The translations under genes were made by a program, and so were the position numbers. A stretch of DNA of 12,167 bases, from contig JBFHWF010000070.1 in the NCBI GenBank assembly GCA_041589175.1, positions 1 through 12,167 of the forward strand, read 5' to 3'. Positions 1 through 6,988 of this stretch are shown here, in pieces (position 1 is the stretch's first letter; each line of letters starts with the position of its first letter). The DNA comes from SZUA-229 sp041589175. Lineage in GTDB: Bacteria > Pseudomonadota > Gammaproteobacteria > SZUA-229. The notes beneath the pieces are model-generated. The model had not been told where the DNA came from. It was given only the letters and a program-made list of their open reading frames with translations, and ran no database searches.

Positions 1-231
1 GCAGGACGCCCGAGTAATCCACTCGCGCCTACCAACTTTCCAGTTCCCGGCTATTATTTCAAGCCCATTAAAAATCCGAATGATATAAAAGTCACCAGCG
101 CGAGTGGGTTCGAACGCTGTTCGGCTGAGTTTTTACTCTGCCCCGAAATATTGCAGTGGCTTTTGTATCGTTATAAAGTTTTTTTCGCGTGGCAAGCTCT
201 AATTCCCCCACGGATAAGCGCTTGCCCATAA
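1..231 (+). other. Open reading frame running in from the left edge, unrecognised
   Basis: Frame 1 is open from base 1 to a TAA at 229-231, giving 76 codons with no visible start in the window. The conceptual peptide begins AGRPSNPLAP and ends in PPRISACP. I recognise no family, and the composition (rich in P, F, Y and W) does not clearly look like a real protein. It could be the C-terminus of a gene that starts outside the window or a chance open frame. The absence of a recognisable motif favours chance. Confidence 0.2.
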
Positions 232-480
232 CAGCTCAGATTCTCACAACAAAAGAAACACTATCTAGTGTTAGTAAAATATCAATGTGACAAAAGTTAC
301 AGTTATCGTTGAAGAACTTAATAGCCAAAAGCAGCCATTTAGCCTTTTTAAATATAAGGCTGATGTCGATCTATTTCAGAAACTGATTTTATGTTTTTGG
401 TTATTGATTTAACTCATTATATGACGAGGCTGTCGTATGGTATGACTTACTGTGACGTGCGTTTAGCTCGTGAAATTTTG
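232..480. other. AT-rich intergenic region, no gene seen
   Basis: Together with the doubtful edge frame this makes almost 500 bases before the first credible gene. The sequence is AT-rich and I find no RNA gene. The promoter of the gene at 498 should lie here, but none of the -35/-10 pairs I tried has both a good match and a 16-18 base spacer. One partial candidate is TTGGTT at 397 with TATATG at 418, a spacer of only 15. Confidence 0.4.
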
Positions 481-497
481 TACACAGGAGGTATACA

Positions 498-1220
498 ATG
501 TTTAATCTTAAGGAATTCTATTGGAGTTATTGTTTTAATACACTTCTATCTATCAGTTTATATTCACTATCTTTGTTTTTTCTACCAGCAACGGTTTCAG
601 CAAACCTTATTACAAACTCGAGTTTTGAAGATGTCCCATCATCTGCAGGCGGACAGGATCTAATGCCATCAGATTGGGTAAGTGTATATTCGACGCCAGA
701 TACTTATAGCAATGATGGATCGTATGGTCTTTCTCCTTCTGGCTATCGTAATTTTCCGGGTGTCAGTGCTTATGACGGTATTCGTTGGGTAGCAGGCTGG
801 TCTTCACAGCCAGAACAGTTTGGTCAGATGCTAGCACAACCATTGATTGCCGGTCATGAATACCTGTTTACGGGATTTTTGCACCAGGCTATCAGAAGCG
901 ATCTGAATTATGCTGGTGGCTATAATGTATATCTTGCTGAATCATCGACCTATGAGGCTAACCGAGTTTTACTTGGATTTTTCGGATCTACTTCAACGAA
1001 TAGCTGGGAAGCTTTTGATTTTCGCTTTATAGCCCCTGATGAATCTATTGAATATCAGTTTCTACTATTTGACCCGATTGTAACTGCAGGTACAGGCAGT
1101 GCATATGCAGGCGTCGATAATGTTTCCCTGAGCCAGGTTCCATTACCAGCATCAGTATGGTTACTGGTCAGCGGACTTTTAGGTATGGTTTCTGTAGTAG
1201 CGAAATTCAGAGTGAACTAA
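498..1220 (+). CDS. Secreted protein with VPLPA-type exosortase sorting tail
   Basis: 240 aa. A hydrophobic N-terminal segment (about residues 12-30) with an ATVSA-type cleavage site near residue 35 indicates export. The mature protein opens with NLITNSSFED followed by a Trp at 60, the usual opening of galactose-binding-like or DUF642-like jelly-roll domains seen in this class; the fold assignment is inferred. The last 27 residues (214-240) are VPLPA, a hydrophobic helix and a short basic end (K, R), the tripartite VPLPA-CTERM/PEP-CTERM signal recognised by exosortases at the inner membrane. The start is well set: AGGAGGT at 486-492 lies 5 bases before the ATG. The gene is followed after 26 bases by a second protein of the same class, so the two are probably co-transcribed. 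Molecular function is unknown; extracellular or surface/biofilm association is the family expectation. Confidence 0.85.
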   Translation: MFNLKEFYWSYCFNTLLSISLYSLSLFFLPATVSANLITNSSFEDVPSSAGGQDLMPSDWVSVYSTPDTYSNDGSYGLSPSGYRNFPGVSAYDGIRWVAGWSSQPEQFGQMLAQPLIAGHEYLFTGFLHQAIRSDLNYAGGYNVYLAESSTYEANRVLLGFFGSTSTNSWEAFDFRFIAPDESIEYQFLLFDPIVTAGTGSAYAGVDNVSLSQVPLPASVWLLVSGLLGMVSVVAKFRVN

Positions 1221-1246
1221 TTCTGGCGTATTATAAGGGGTTGATT

Positions 1247-1915
1247 ATGAAAATGTGCCATATAATGCATGCATTATGCGTGAGTGTTTTTGGCTATAGT
1301 GCAGCGACTAATGCGATTACGGTTATTGAAACAGATCATGGACAATATAGAGATGACGGATTTCATGACCCATCAAGTGTAAGCAATATTGTAGGAAGTT
1401 TTTCTAATACTGAATATAGGAACTGGTTTGTATTCGATTTGTCAGGTATTACGGATACTATCACGAGTGCAACATTAAGATCTTACAATCCGCCAGGGTC
1501 TACACAAGGTTATCAGAGCTCTGATCCCACCGAAACCTGGTCACTATATGATGTCTCAACTGATGTAACAGCATTAACTGATGGAACAGCAGGTGTTTCT
1601 GCGTTTAACGATTTAGGTGCAGGCACTAGTTATGGGGCATATGTTGCTTCTATAGCTGACAATGGAACATATATTGAGATTGCGTTAAATTCTAATGCGT
1701 TAAATGATCTTAACACTAACGCTTCTCGGTTCTTTGCTATAGGTGGCGCCATTACAACACTAGATGGTACAGGCACTCAATTGTTGTTTGCAAATGGAAC
1801 GAGTGCGAAAAGTGAGTTGCTGCTGTCTACGATTCCTGTGCCTGCCGCAGTCTGGTTATTCGGCTTTGGTTTGCTGGGTTTGATAGGGATGGCACGCCAA
1901 AATAAAGCAGCTTAA
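1247..1915 (+). CDS. Secreted protein with PVPAA-type exosortase sorting tail
   Basis: 222 aa from the ATG at 1247, chosen because AAGGGG (1235-1240) lies 6 bases before it and because translation from here starts directly with a signal peptide (MKMCHIMHAL..., cleavage near TNA at residue 23). The frame extends upstream to 1157 but that part overlaps the preceding gene. The middle contains RNWFVFDLSGI followed by ITSATLRSY, a pattern typical of beta-sandwich domains in PEP-CTERM and DNRLRE/CBM-like secreted proteins; this fold is an inference. Residues 196-222 are IPVPAAVWLF plus a Gly/Leu-rich helix and a basic end (ARQNKAA), a sorting tail close to those of the two neighbouring genes. It is probably the second gene of a two-gene operon ending at the terminator after 1944. 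No enzymatic motif is seen. Confidence 0.82.
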   Translation: MKMCHIMHALCVSVFGYSAATNAITVIETDHGQYRDDGFHDPSSVSNIVGSFSNTEYRNWFVFDLSGITDTITSATLRSYNPPGSTQGYQSSDPTETWSLYDVSTDVTALTDGTAGVSAFNDLGAGTSYGAYVASIADNGTYIEIALNSNALNDLNTNASRFFAIGGAITTLDGTGTQLLFANGTSAKSELLLSTIPVPAAVWLFGFGLLGLIGMARQNKAA

Positions 1916-1943
1916 TTTCTTTACATATTAATCTCATTAATAG

Positions 1944-1970
1944 CGGCTCCTTCGGGAGCCGTTTTCGTTT
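1944..1970 (+). terminator. Intrinsic terminator after the two sorting-tail genes
   Basis: A perfect 7-bp stem CGGCTCC/GGAGCCG (1944-1950 with 1955-1961) closes a TTCG tetraloop and is followed by GTTTTCGTTT. It lies 28 bases after the stop at 1915 and ends the plus-strand pair. Confidence 0.85.
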
Positions 1971-2142
1971 AAAATCAATGGTGTCAGATTCGATTGATTT
2001 AATATTAGTGAAAGCTGACGCATTTTAAATTAAGTGTAAAGTGCTGCTTCAGGTGTAAGCGGTACTAAGAATCTAATATCCCCGAAATTATAATCGCGTT
2101 TATTAGCGCTCATTAGCGGATAAATCTGCTTTGTAACAACAC

Positions 2143-2168
2143 AAAAAAATGGCCCTTAAAAAAGGGCC
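2143..2168 (-). terminator. Intrinsic terminator of the convergent minus-strand gene
   Basis: Read on the minus strand, a perfect GGCCCTT/AAGGGCC 7-bp stem (2162-2168 with 2151-2157) with a 4-base loop is followed by A and then seven T (plus-strand A run at 2143-2149). It lies 22 bases beyond the stop of the gene ending at 2191. The roughly 170 bases between it and the opposing terminator at 1944-1970 show no gene. Confidence 0.85.
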
Positions 2169-2190
2169 GTGATTTCACTTGTGTAACCTC

Positions 2191-3024
2191 TCAACACCAG
2201 GTGCGTCTGCGGCTAACCGCAACAAGCCCTGCGAGGCCCGAGCCGAATAACCAGATAGCGGCTGGTACCGGTACGACAACCGGATCAATATGAAAGTCTA
2301 CGATATTGAGTGCAATACGTCCCTTGTCATTTAGCGGATTAAAATTCGCACCACCGAATAAGCCGGATATGAGGTCAATATCGGTGGCGATGGTTAGCGA
2401 GCCCGAGCCAGGTGCAAGTACGCCGTCATCCCAGCAGGCCATTGTGATGTCACCATTTCTGCCGACTCCGCAGATGGTTCCACCCGCAAGCATGACATCG
2501 AATCCATCTAGCTTGCCGCTGTGGCCAGCCGTAGAAATAGGTGCGGCCGGGCCAAAGGGACCGTTTGCAATTATGGTGTTGAATGCGGTTTGTTGTGAGA
2601 TATTCGTATTGGTGGTTGCAAAGCCCAGGGCAGCGCCAAGCCCATCACGATCGCTGCTGTCCTGAAACAGCATTAAATCTCCACCATTAAAGAAAAAATG
2701 TAGCAAGCTGGCCTGGTACATCGCTGATGAAGACTCATGCCACCAGCTACTGATAAACAGGTCGACGCCCTGTAATGAAGTGGTGTTGATATTGGTACCC
2801 AGGTCGAGCGTTGATATGGCCTGGGTAACCGTGCCGCCAGGTCCAAAATTACTCGTATTTTCGAGCGCTTGTCGGAATTCGACATGCTGGTTGCCATCCC
2901 AGGCCCAGCCTGATGATGTTGAGCCAGCGCTCAGGTTGTTACCGGCTATAACATAAGCCGCATGAGAGGGTATAGAAAGCGCAAGTAAACCCGCGCCCAC
3001 CAGAAAATGGGGGATGGTTTTCAT
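2191..3024 (-). CDS. Secreted protein with VPVPAA-type exosortase sorting tail
   Basis: 277 aa. The signal peptide (MKTIPHFLVG..., cleavage near SHA at residue 22) starts at an ATG (3024-3022) with AAGGGA about 8 bases upstream. Residues 23-250 contain segments such as FRQALENTSNFGPGG, GVDLFISSWW and FFNGGDLMLFQDSSDRDG, suggesting an alpha/beta domain like the glutamine-amidotransferase-like or DUF4350-type fold. That is an inference from pattern, and I see no catalytic Cys-His arrangement. Two cysteines (185 and 197) could form a disulphide. Residues 251-277 are VPVPAAIWLF, a hydrophobic helix and SRRRTWC, a classic PEP-CTERM-type tail with an arginine cluster; the terminal Cys after it is unusual. 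It is convergent with the first two sorting-tail genes and divergent from the YgiM-like gene. Function unknown; export and exosortase processing are well supported. Confidence 0.85.
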   Translation of the reverse strand: MKTIPHFLVGAGLLALSIPSHAAYVIAGNNLSAGSTSSGWAWDGNQHVEFRQALENTSNFGPGGTVTQAISTLDLGTNINTTSLQGVDLFISSWWHESSSAMYQASLLHFFFNGGDLMLFQDSSDRDGLGAALGFATTNTNISQQTAFNTIIANGPFGPAAPISTAGHSGKLDGFDVMLAGGTICGVGRNGDITMACWDDGVLAPGSGSLTIATDIDLISGLFGGANFNPLNDKGRIALNIVDFHIDPVVVPVPAAIWLFGSGLAGLVAVSRRRTWC

Positions 3025-3139
3025 TTGAATAGTCCCTTATATATTGAAAGAAATACTGCTAATCCTTACAGCATTGCCAATTATTCACCGGCAGAGTCAC
3101 TTGTCATCCCCCGAACGGGTGAGTAGTCTGTGAAATATT

Positions 3140-3153
3140 CCGCAATATTGCGG
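3140..3153. promoter_or_regulatory. Perfect 14-bp palindrome, candidate operator
   Basis: CCGCAATATTGCGG is a perfect dyad in the spacer between two divergent genes (3024 minus and 3221 plus). A degenerate copy, GCAATAGCGG, follows at 3165-3174. The position and symmetry fit a dimeric repressor or activator site. No regulator is identified and it could be chance or a small hairpin. Confidence 0.35.
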
Positions 3154-3220
3154 GTGGAGGTTTTGCAATAGCGGTGCTTTATTATAGAGTTGAGCTTTGT
3201 TGATGTGATAAAGAGCGAAA

Positions 3221-3910
3221 ATGACCCGATTTGCCCCATATTTGATAGTCTTTACCCTGTTTTCGCTGATTTGTACCCCTGCGAAGGCGAAAGATGTGCG
3301 CTATGTCAGTGATGACCTGACCATACCCATGCGTACCGGAACCACTACCAATCACAAAATTCTCAAATTTCTGAACAGTGGCATGGCGGTTGAAATTCTC
3401 GAAGAAAATCCTGAGCGAACTCACGCACGAGTAAAGCTGATTGAAGATGATTCCAAAGTCGGCTGGGTGGAAATGCGCCTGTTGATGACGGAGCCCAGTG
3501 CCCGTATTCAGCTTGAAGAACTGAAAAAGACCAATCAGATCATTCGTCGTAAACGTGATGAAATTAACCAGCAGCTGAAGGATGCGCGTGCGGGTGCCGA
3601 GGTGTTGAAAAAACAGCTGGTGGATCAGTCTCGGCAACTACAATCGGTTGAACAGACACTTTCGACGTTGCGTACCAGTGCGGCTGAGCCGATACGTCTG
3701 GCAGAAGAAAACCAGTCTCTGAGTCAGGCGTTAGCCGAAGAAAAAGCACGCAATGCGGCACTGGTAGAACAGAATGCTATCCTCGCTGACCAGAACATCA
3801 AACAGTGGTTTATGATTGGTGCTGCGGTATCTCTCGGCAGCCTGATACTGGGCCTGTTGATAACACGAATCAACTGGAAAAAGCGCGATAGCTGGGGCGG
3901 CAGTTTCTGA
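3221..3910 (+). CDS. ygiM: YgiM-like SH3b/coiled-coil/membrane-anchor protein (TIGR04211 type)
   Basis: 229 aa. Signal peptide to about residue 23 (TPAKA), then a bacterial SH3 domain (25-92) with RYVSDDL, MRTG and GWVEMRLL motifs. A long Glu/Gln/Lys-rich coiled coil follows (93-195), with a single transmembrane helix (196-215) and a short basic tail (WKKRDSW). The order, and the IKQWFM...GLILGL-like anchor, match E. coli YgiM (206 aa by recollection), so orthology is likely. Topology would place the SH3 and coiled coil in the periplasm, anchored at the C-terminus. No precise function is established for the family; SH3b domains commonly bind peptidoglycan or peptides. The ATG at 3221 has only a weak GAGCG before it, but an in-frame TAA at 3209-3211 rules out longer forms. 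It appears monocistronic, with its own terminator. Confidence 0.85.
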   Translation: MTRFAPYLIVFTLFSLICTPAKAKDVRYVSDDLTIPMRTGTTTNHKILKFLNSGMAVEILEENPERTHARVKLIEDDSKVGWVEMRLLMTEPSARIQLEELKKTNQIIRRKRDEINQQLKDARAGAEVLKKQLVDQSRQLQSVEQTLSTLRTSAAEPIRLAEENQSLSQALAEEKARNAALVEQNAILADQNIKQWFMIGAAVSLGSLILGLLITRINWKKRDSWGGSF

Positions 3911-3920
3911 TTTTCTATCT

Positions 3921-3949
3921 GGCGCCTGCAACAGGCGCCCTGTTTATTT
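3921..3949 (+). terminator. Terminator of the ygiM-like gene
   Basis: A perfect 8-bp stem GGCGCCTG/CAGGCGCC (3921-3928 with 3932-3939), loop CAA, begins 10 bases after the stop. The following CTGTTTATTT is a rather weak T-tract, so termination may be incomplete or partly factor-dependent. Confidence 0.7.
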
Positions 3950-3993
3950 CCAAGTGATTGAGTCTACTCAGTATTTTTATTATTTAACGGCCA

Positions 3994-4022
3994 TTGTAAT
4001 CTCCCCTGAGCCTCGTTAGACT
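3994..4022 (+). promoter_or_regulatory. Candidate sigma-70 promoter for thrS
   Basis: TTGTAA (3994-3999) and TAGACT (4017-4022) are separated by exactly 17 bases; each matches consensus at four of six positions. It would give a leader of roughly 115 bases containing the hairpins described at 4067-4123. The assignment is tentative. Confidence 0.3.
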
Positions 4023-4066
4023 TCACCTCCTGATGTCGTGTTAGCGGCACTCACTCAATTATTACC

Positions 4067-4138
4067 TGTCTGCTGAATTGTGTAGGTTTAGCAGATACAC
4101 ACGTGGCCTTACGTATGGGTCACCACTGAAGCCAGGAG
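4067..4138 (+). promoter_or_regulatory. thrS leader: tRNA-Thr-mimicking translational operator plus Shine-Dalgarno
   Basis: Two hairpins precede the start codon. The distal one pairs 4067-4074 with 4090-4097 (8 bp including one G-U, 15-nt loop). The proximal one pairs 4103-4109 with 4117-4123 (7 bp including two G-U) around a 7-nt loop UACGUAU. CGU in that loop (4112-4114) occupies the place of an anticodon for threonine and lies 33 to 31 bases before the ATG. AGGAG follows at 4134-4138. In E. coli, ThrRS represses its own translation by binding a leader with an anticodon-arm-like hairpin (CGU near -34 to -32) and an upstream stem-loop. The layout here fits that model in a more compact form. 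Binding itself is inferred. Confidence 0.65.
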
Positions 4139-4144
4139 CACACC

Positions 4145-6070
4145 ATGCCTGTTATTACACTGCCTGACGGAAGTCAGCGTACATTTCAATCTCCCGTGTC
4201 TGTTTATGATGTTGCAGCTGAAATAGGCCCTGGCCTTGCTAAGGCAACACTGGCCGGTAAAGTCGATGACAAACTGGTAGATGCCTCTTATGTCATGGAG
4301 AGTGACGCCAACCTTTCGATTATTACCGAAAAGAATGAAGAAGGTCTGGAAATAATCCGTCATTCAACCGCGCACCTGCTGGCGCAGGCAGTTAAAACAC
4401 TGTATCCAACGGCACAGATTACAATCGGCCCCGTGATTGACGATGGTTTTTACTACGACATCGATTATGAAGAGAGCTTTACGCCGGATGATCTGGAAAA
4501 AATCGAAAATAAAATGGCAGAGCTGGCGAAGGAAGACTTTAAGGTGTCCCGCTCGGTAAAGAGCCGTGATGATGCCGTTAAGTTTTTCCGCGATATGGGG
4601 GAAGAGTACAAGGCGCAGATTATTGAAGATATTCCAGCCAATGAGGATCTGTCGCTCTACACCCAGGGTGATTTTACCGACCTGTGCCGTGGGCCACACG
4701 TACCCAGCACGGGCAAGATCAAGGCCTTCAAGCTGACCAAGCTGGCGGGTGCCTACTGGCGCGGTGATTCAAATAATAAGATGCTGCAGCGCATCTATGG
4801 CACTGCCTGGCCCGATAAAAAGCAGCTCAAGGCGTATCTAAAGCGCATTGAAGAAGCTGAAAAACGTGATCACCGTAAAATCGGCAAGCAGCTGGGTCTG
4901 TTCCACGCTCAGGAAGAAGCGCCTGGTATGGTGTTCTGGCATAAAGATGGCTGGGACTTGAACCTGACTATCCAGAACTATATCCGTGGCCGTCTGCGGG
5001 ATCATGGCTACCAGGAAATCAATACACCCCAGGTGGTTGACCGCAGCCTGTGGGAGAAGTCTGGCCACTGGGACAAGTTCGGCGACATGATGTTCACTAC
5101 GCACTCCGAGAGTCGCGACTATGCAGTCAAGCCAATGAACTGCCCCTGTCATATCCAGGTATTTAACCAGGGGCTGAAGTCCTACCGTGATCTGCCGCTA
5201 CGACTGGCAGAATTCGGTTCATGTCACCGTAACGAGCCGTCGGGAACCCTGCATGGCCTGATGCGGGTGCGTAATTTCGTGCAGGATGACGCCCATATTT
5301 TTTGTACTGAAGAGCAACTCCAGGATGAAGTGTCAGCATTTATCGACCTGACCTATGATGTGTACAAGGATTTTGGCTTCGAGAATATCGAAATTGCCCT
5401 GTCGACCCGCCCGGAACAGCGTGTGGGTTCCGACGAAATCTGGGATCAGGCGGAAAAGGCGCTGGCCGATGCGCTCACCGCCAAGGGCATCGAGTACAAG
5501 CTGCAGCCGGGTGAGGGTGCGTTTTATGGGCCGAAGATAGAATTTACCCTGAAAGACTGCCTCGAGCGTGGCTGGCAGTGTGGCACCATGCAGGTGGATT
5601 TCTCCATGCCGGGCCGTCTGGATGCCCAGTATGTGGCAGAAGATGGCAGTCGTAAGGTGCCAGTTATGCTACACCGCGCTATACTGGGGTCTGTGGAGCG
5701 ATTTATCGGCATCCTGATCGAGCATTATGAGGGTAAATTCCCGCTCTGGTTGAGCCCTGTTCATGCCGTCATTATGAATATTACTGATAATCAGGCCGAT
5801 TTTGCCCGAGAAGTCGAAAAAATGCTGCACAATCGTGGGTTTAAGGTCAAAGCGGACTTGAGAAATGAGAAAGTAGGCTTTAAAATTCGCGAGCATACTT
5901 TACAGCGTGTTCCCTACATGTTGGTCATTGGTGACCGGGAACTGGAAAATAAGAGTGTGGCCGTGCGTTCCCGTAGCGGCGAGGATCTTGGCAGCATGAC
6001 CGTAGAGGCCTTTGCTGACCACCTTGCAGATGCAATCGAGAACCACGGTCTCGCTATTTCGGAGGAATAA
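4145..6070 (+). CDS. thrS: Threonine--tRNA ligase
   Basis: 641 aa, close to E. coli ThrRS (642). It charges tRNA-Thr with threonine in the cytoplasm. The domains are in the standard order: TGS (about 1-62); the editing domain, with HSTAH (H73, H77) and CRGPH (C181, H185) that remove mischarged serine; the class II catalytic core; and the C-terminal anticodon-binding domain (about 540-641). Core residues include motif 2 HRNEPSGTLHG (361-371), zinc ligands C333, H384 and H510, and motif 3 beginning HRAILGS at 510. The zinc motif reads MNCPCH, where E. coli has MNCPGH; the zinc-ligand Cys is intact. The ATG at 4145 has AGGAG 6 bases upstream. infC follows after 4 bases. The leader suggests autogenous translational control by ThrRS. 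All catalytic and editing residues checked are present. Confidence 0.98.
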   Translation: MPVITLPDGSQRTFQSPVSVYDVAAEIGPGLAKATLAGKVDDKLVDASYVMESDANLSIITEKNEEGLEIIRHSTAHLLAQAVKTLYPTAQITIGPVIDDGFYYDIDYEESFTPDDLEKIENKMAELAKEDFKVSRSVKSRDDAVKFFRDMGEEYKAQIIEDIPANEDLSLYTQGDFTDLCRGPHVPSTGKIKAFKLTKLAGAYWRGDSNNKMLQRIYGTAWPDKKQLKAYLKRIEEAEKRDHRKIGKQLGLFHAQEEAPGMVFWHKDGWDLNLTIQNYIRGRLRDHGYQEINTPQVVDRSLWEKSGHWDKFGDMMFTTHSESRDYAVKPMNCPCHIQVFNQGLKSYRDLPLRLAEFGSCHRNEPSGTLHGLMRVRNFVQDDAHIFCTEEQLQDEVSAFIDLTYDVYKDFGFENIEIALSTRPEQRVGSDEIWDQAEKALADALTAKGIEYKLQPGEGAFYGPKIEFTLKDCLERGWQCGTMQVDFSMPGRLDAQYVAEDGSRKVPVMLHRAILGSVERFIGILIEHYEGKFPLWLSPVHAVIMNITDNQADFAREVEKMLHNRGFKVKADLRNEKVGFKIREHTLQRVPYMLVIGDRELENKSVAVRSRSGEDLGSMTVEAFADHLADAIENHGLAISEE

Positions 6071-6074
6071 AACC

Positions 6075-6077
<3 letters not shown>
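6061..6077 (+). promoter_or_regulatory. Shine-Dalgarno and AUC start codon of infC
   Basis: GGAGG (6061-6065), inside the last codons of thrS, is followed 9 bases later by ATC (6075-6077) in frame with IF3. No ATG, GTG or TTG in this frame gives a sensible N-terminus: upstream ATGs would lie inside thrS and the next downstream Met is residue 32. infC is known to use AUU in E. coli, which lets IF3 repress its own initiation; AUC would serve the same role. Confidence 0.85.
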
Positions 6078-6602
<525 letters not shown>

Positions 6603-6626
6603 GCCTGCCACTTCTATAAGATTTGC

Positions 6627-6646
6627 CTGCCCGGCTTGCCGGGCAG
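6627..6646 (+). promoter_or_regulatory. Strong hairpin downstream of infC without a T-tract
   Basis: A perfect 8-bp stem CTGCCCGG/CCGGGCAG (6627-6634 with 6639-6646) with loop CTTG. It is followed by GGAGATGG and so is not an intrinsic terminator. It may be an RNA-stabilising or processing hairpin, or part of the ribosomal-protein control region that precedes rpmI. Confidence 0.6.
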
Positions 6647-6661
6647 GGAGATGGTTAACCA

Positions 6662-6756
6662 GGGTTTCCATACGATGCACCTCAGGTGCATTAAAACCCG
6701 GAAATAATCACCCGCAATCGCCACCGAGTTTCGGAGGTTGGGACCGGGTTTTTTTT
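6662..6756 (+). promoter_or_regulatory. Putative attenuator (terminator/antiterminator) before rpmI
   Basis: The terminator form pairs 6693-6701 (AAAACCCGG) with 6744-6752 (CCGGGTTTT), a perfect 9-bp stem enclosing a smaller hairpin (CCGA 6724-6727 with TCGG 6731-6734). It ends in an 8-T tract (6749-6756). The same 5' arm can pair upstream instead, GGGTTT (6662-6667) with AAACCC (6694-6699), around a 7-bp hairpin ATGCACC/GGTGCAT (6675-6681 with 6685-6691). The two forms exclude one another. The T-tract ends 23 bases before the rpmI start. In E. coli, L20 represses rpmI-rplT from a structured site in this spacer; here the signal could act on transcription. The ligand is inferred, not shown. 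Confidence 0.65.
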
Positions 6757-6779
6757 AAGTATTATTTTGGAGCAAACCA

Positions 6780-6977
6780 ATGCCTAAGATGAAAACCAAC
6801 CGCGGCGCTGCAAAGCGTTTCCGCCGAAACGGTTCAGGCGGCTTTAAACGCGGCCAGTCGTTCCGTCGTCATATTCTGACCAAGAAGTCTACCAAGCGTA
6901 AGCGTCACTTACGTGAACCTTCACAAGTTGCGGCCTGCGATGTTCGTATGGTTAACCGCATGCTGCCTTACGTATAG
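6780..6977 (+). CDS. rpmI: 50S ribosomal protein L35 (bL35)
   Basis: 65 aa, the usual length. It is highly basic and opens MPKMKTNRGAAKRFRRNGSG. The hallmark HILTKKSTKRKRHLR spans 31-45 and the protein ends LPYV, close to E. coli L35. It is a structural protein of the 50S subunit. TGGAG (6768-6772) lies 7 bases before the ATG. It is preceded by the putative attenuator and followed after 11 bases by rplT, so translation of the pair is probably coupled and both would be controlled together. Confidence 0.98.
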   Translation: MPKMKTNRGAAKRFRRNGSGGFKRGQSFRRHILTKKSTKRKRHLREPSQVAACDVRMVNRMLPYV

Positions 6978-6988
6978 GAGACTGAATC

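Noticed and set aside
101..130. GGTTCGAAC resembling a tRNA T-loop near the left edge
   Set aside because: The flanking bases cannot form a 5-bp T-stem and no other tRNA arms are found.
1157..1246. Upstream start for the second sorting-tail gene
   Set aside because: It overlaps the preceding gene and would place 30 residues before an intact signal peptide; the ATG at 1247 has AAGGGG.
2306..2665. Plus-strand frame of 119 codons antisense to the third sorting-tail gene
   Set aside because: It has no ribosome-binding site or recognisable motif and mirrors the real minus-strand gene, which has a signal peptide, sorting tail and terminator.
3025..3100. Possible sigma-54 promoter (TTGGCAATGCTG on the minus strand) before the third sorting-tail gene
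   Set aside because: The GG is not followed by GC at the required 10-base spacing.
5132..5156. ThrRS zinc motif MNCPCH instead of MNCPGH
   Set aside because: The zinc-ligand Cys is intact and I recall the variant in other bacterial ThrRS, so it is not evidence of altered function.
6012..6074. Upstream ATG start for infC that would add 21 residues
   Set aside because: The added residues are encoded within thrS, are unlike IF3, and have no ribosome-binding site; the GGAGG fits the AUC at 6075.
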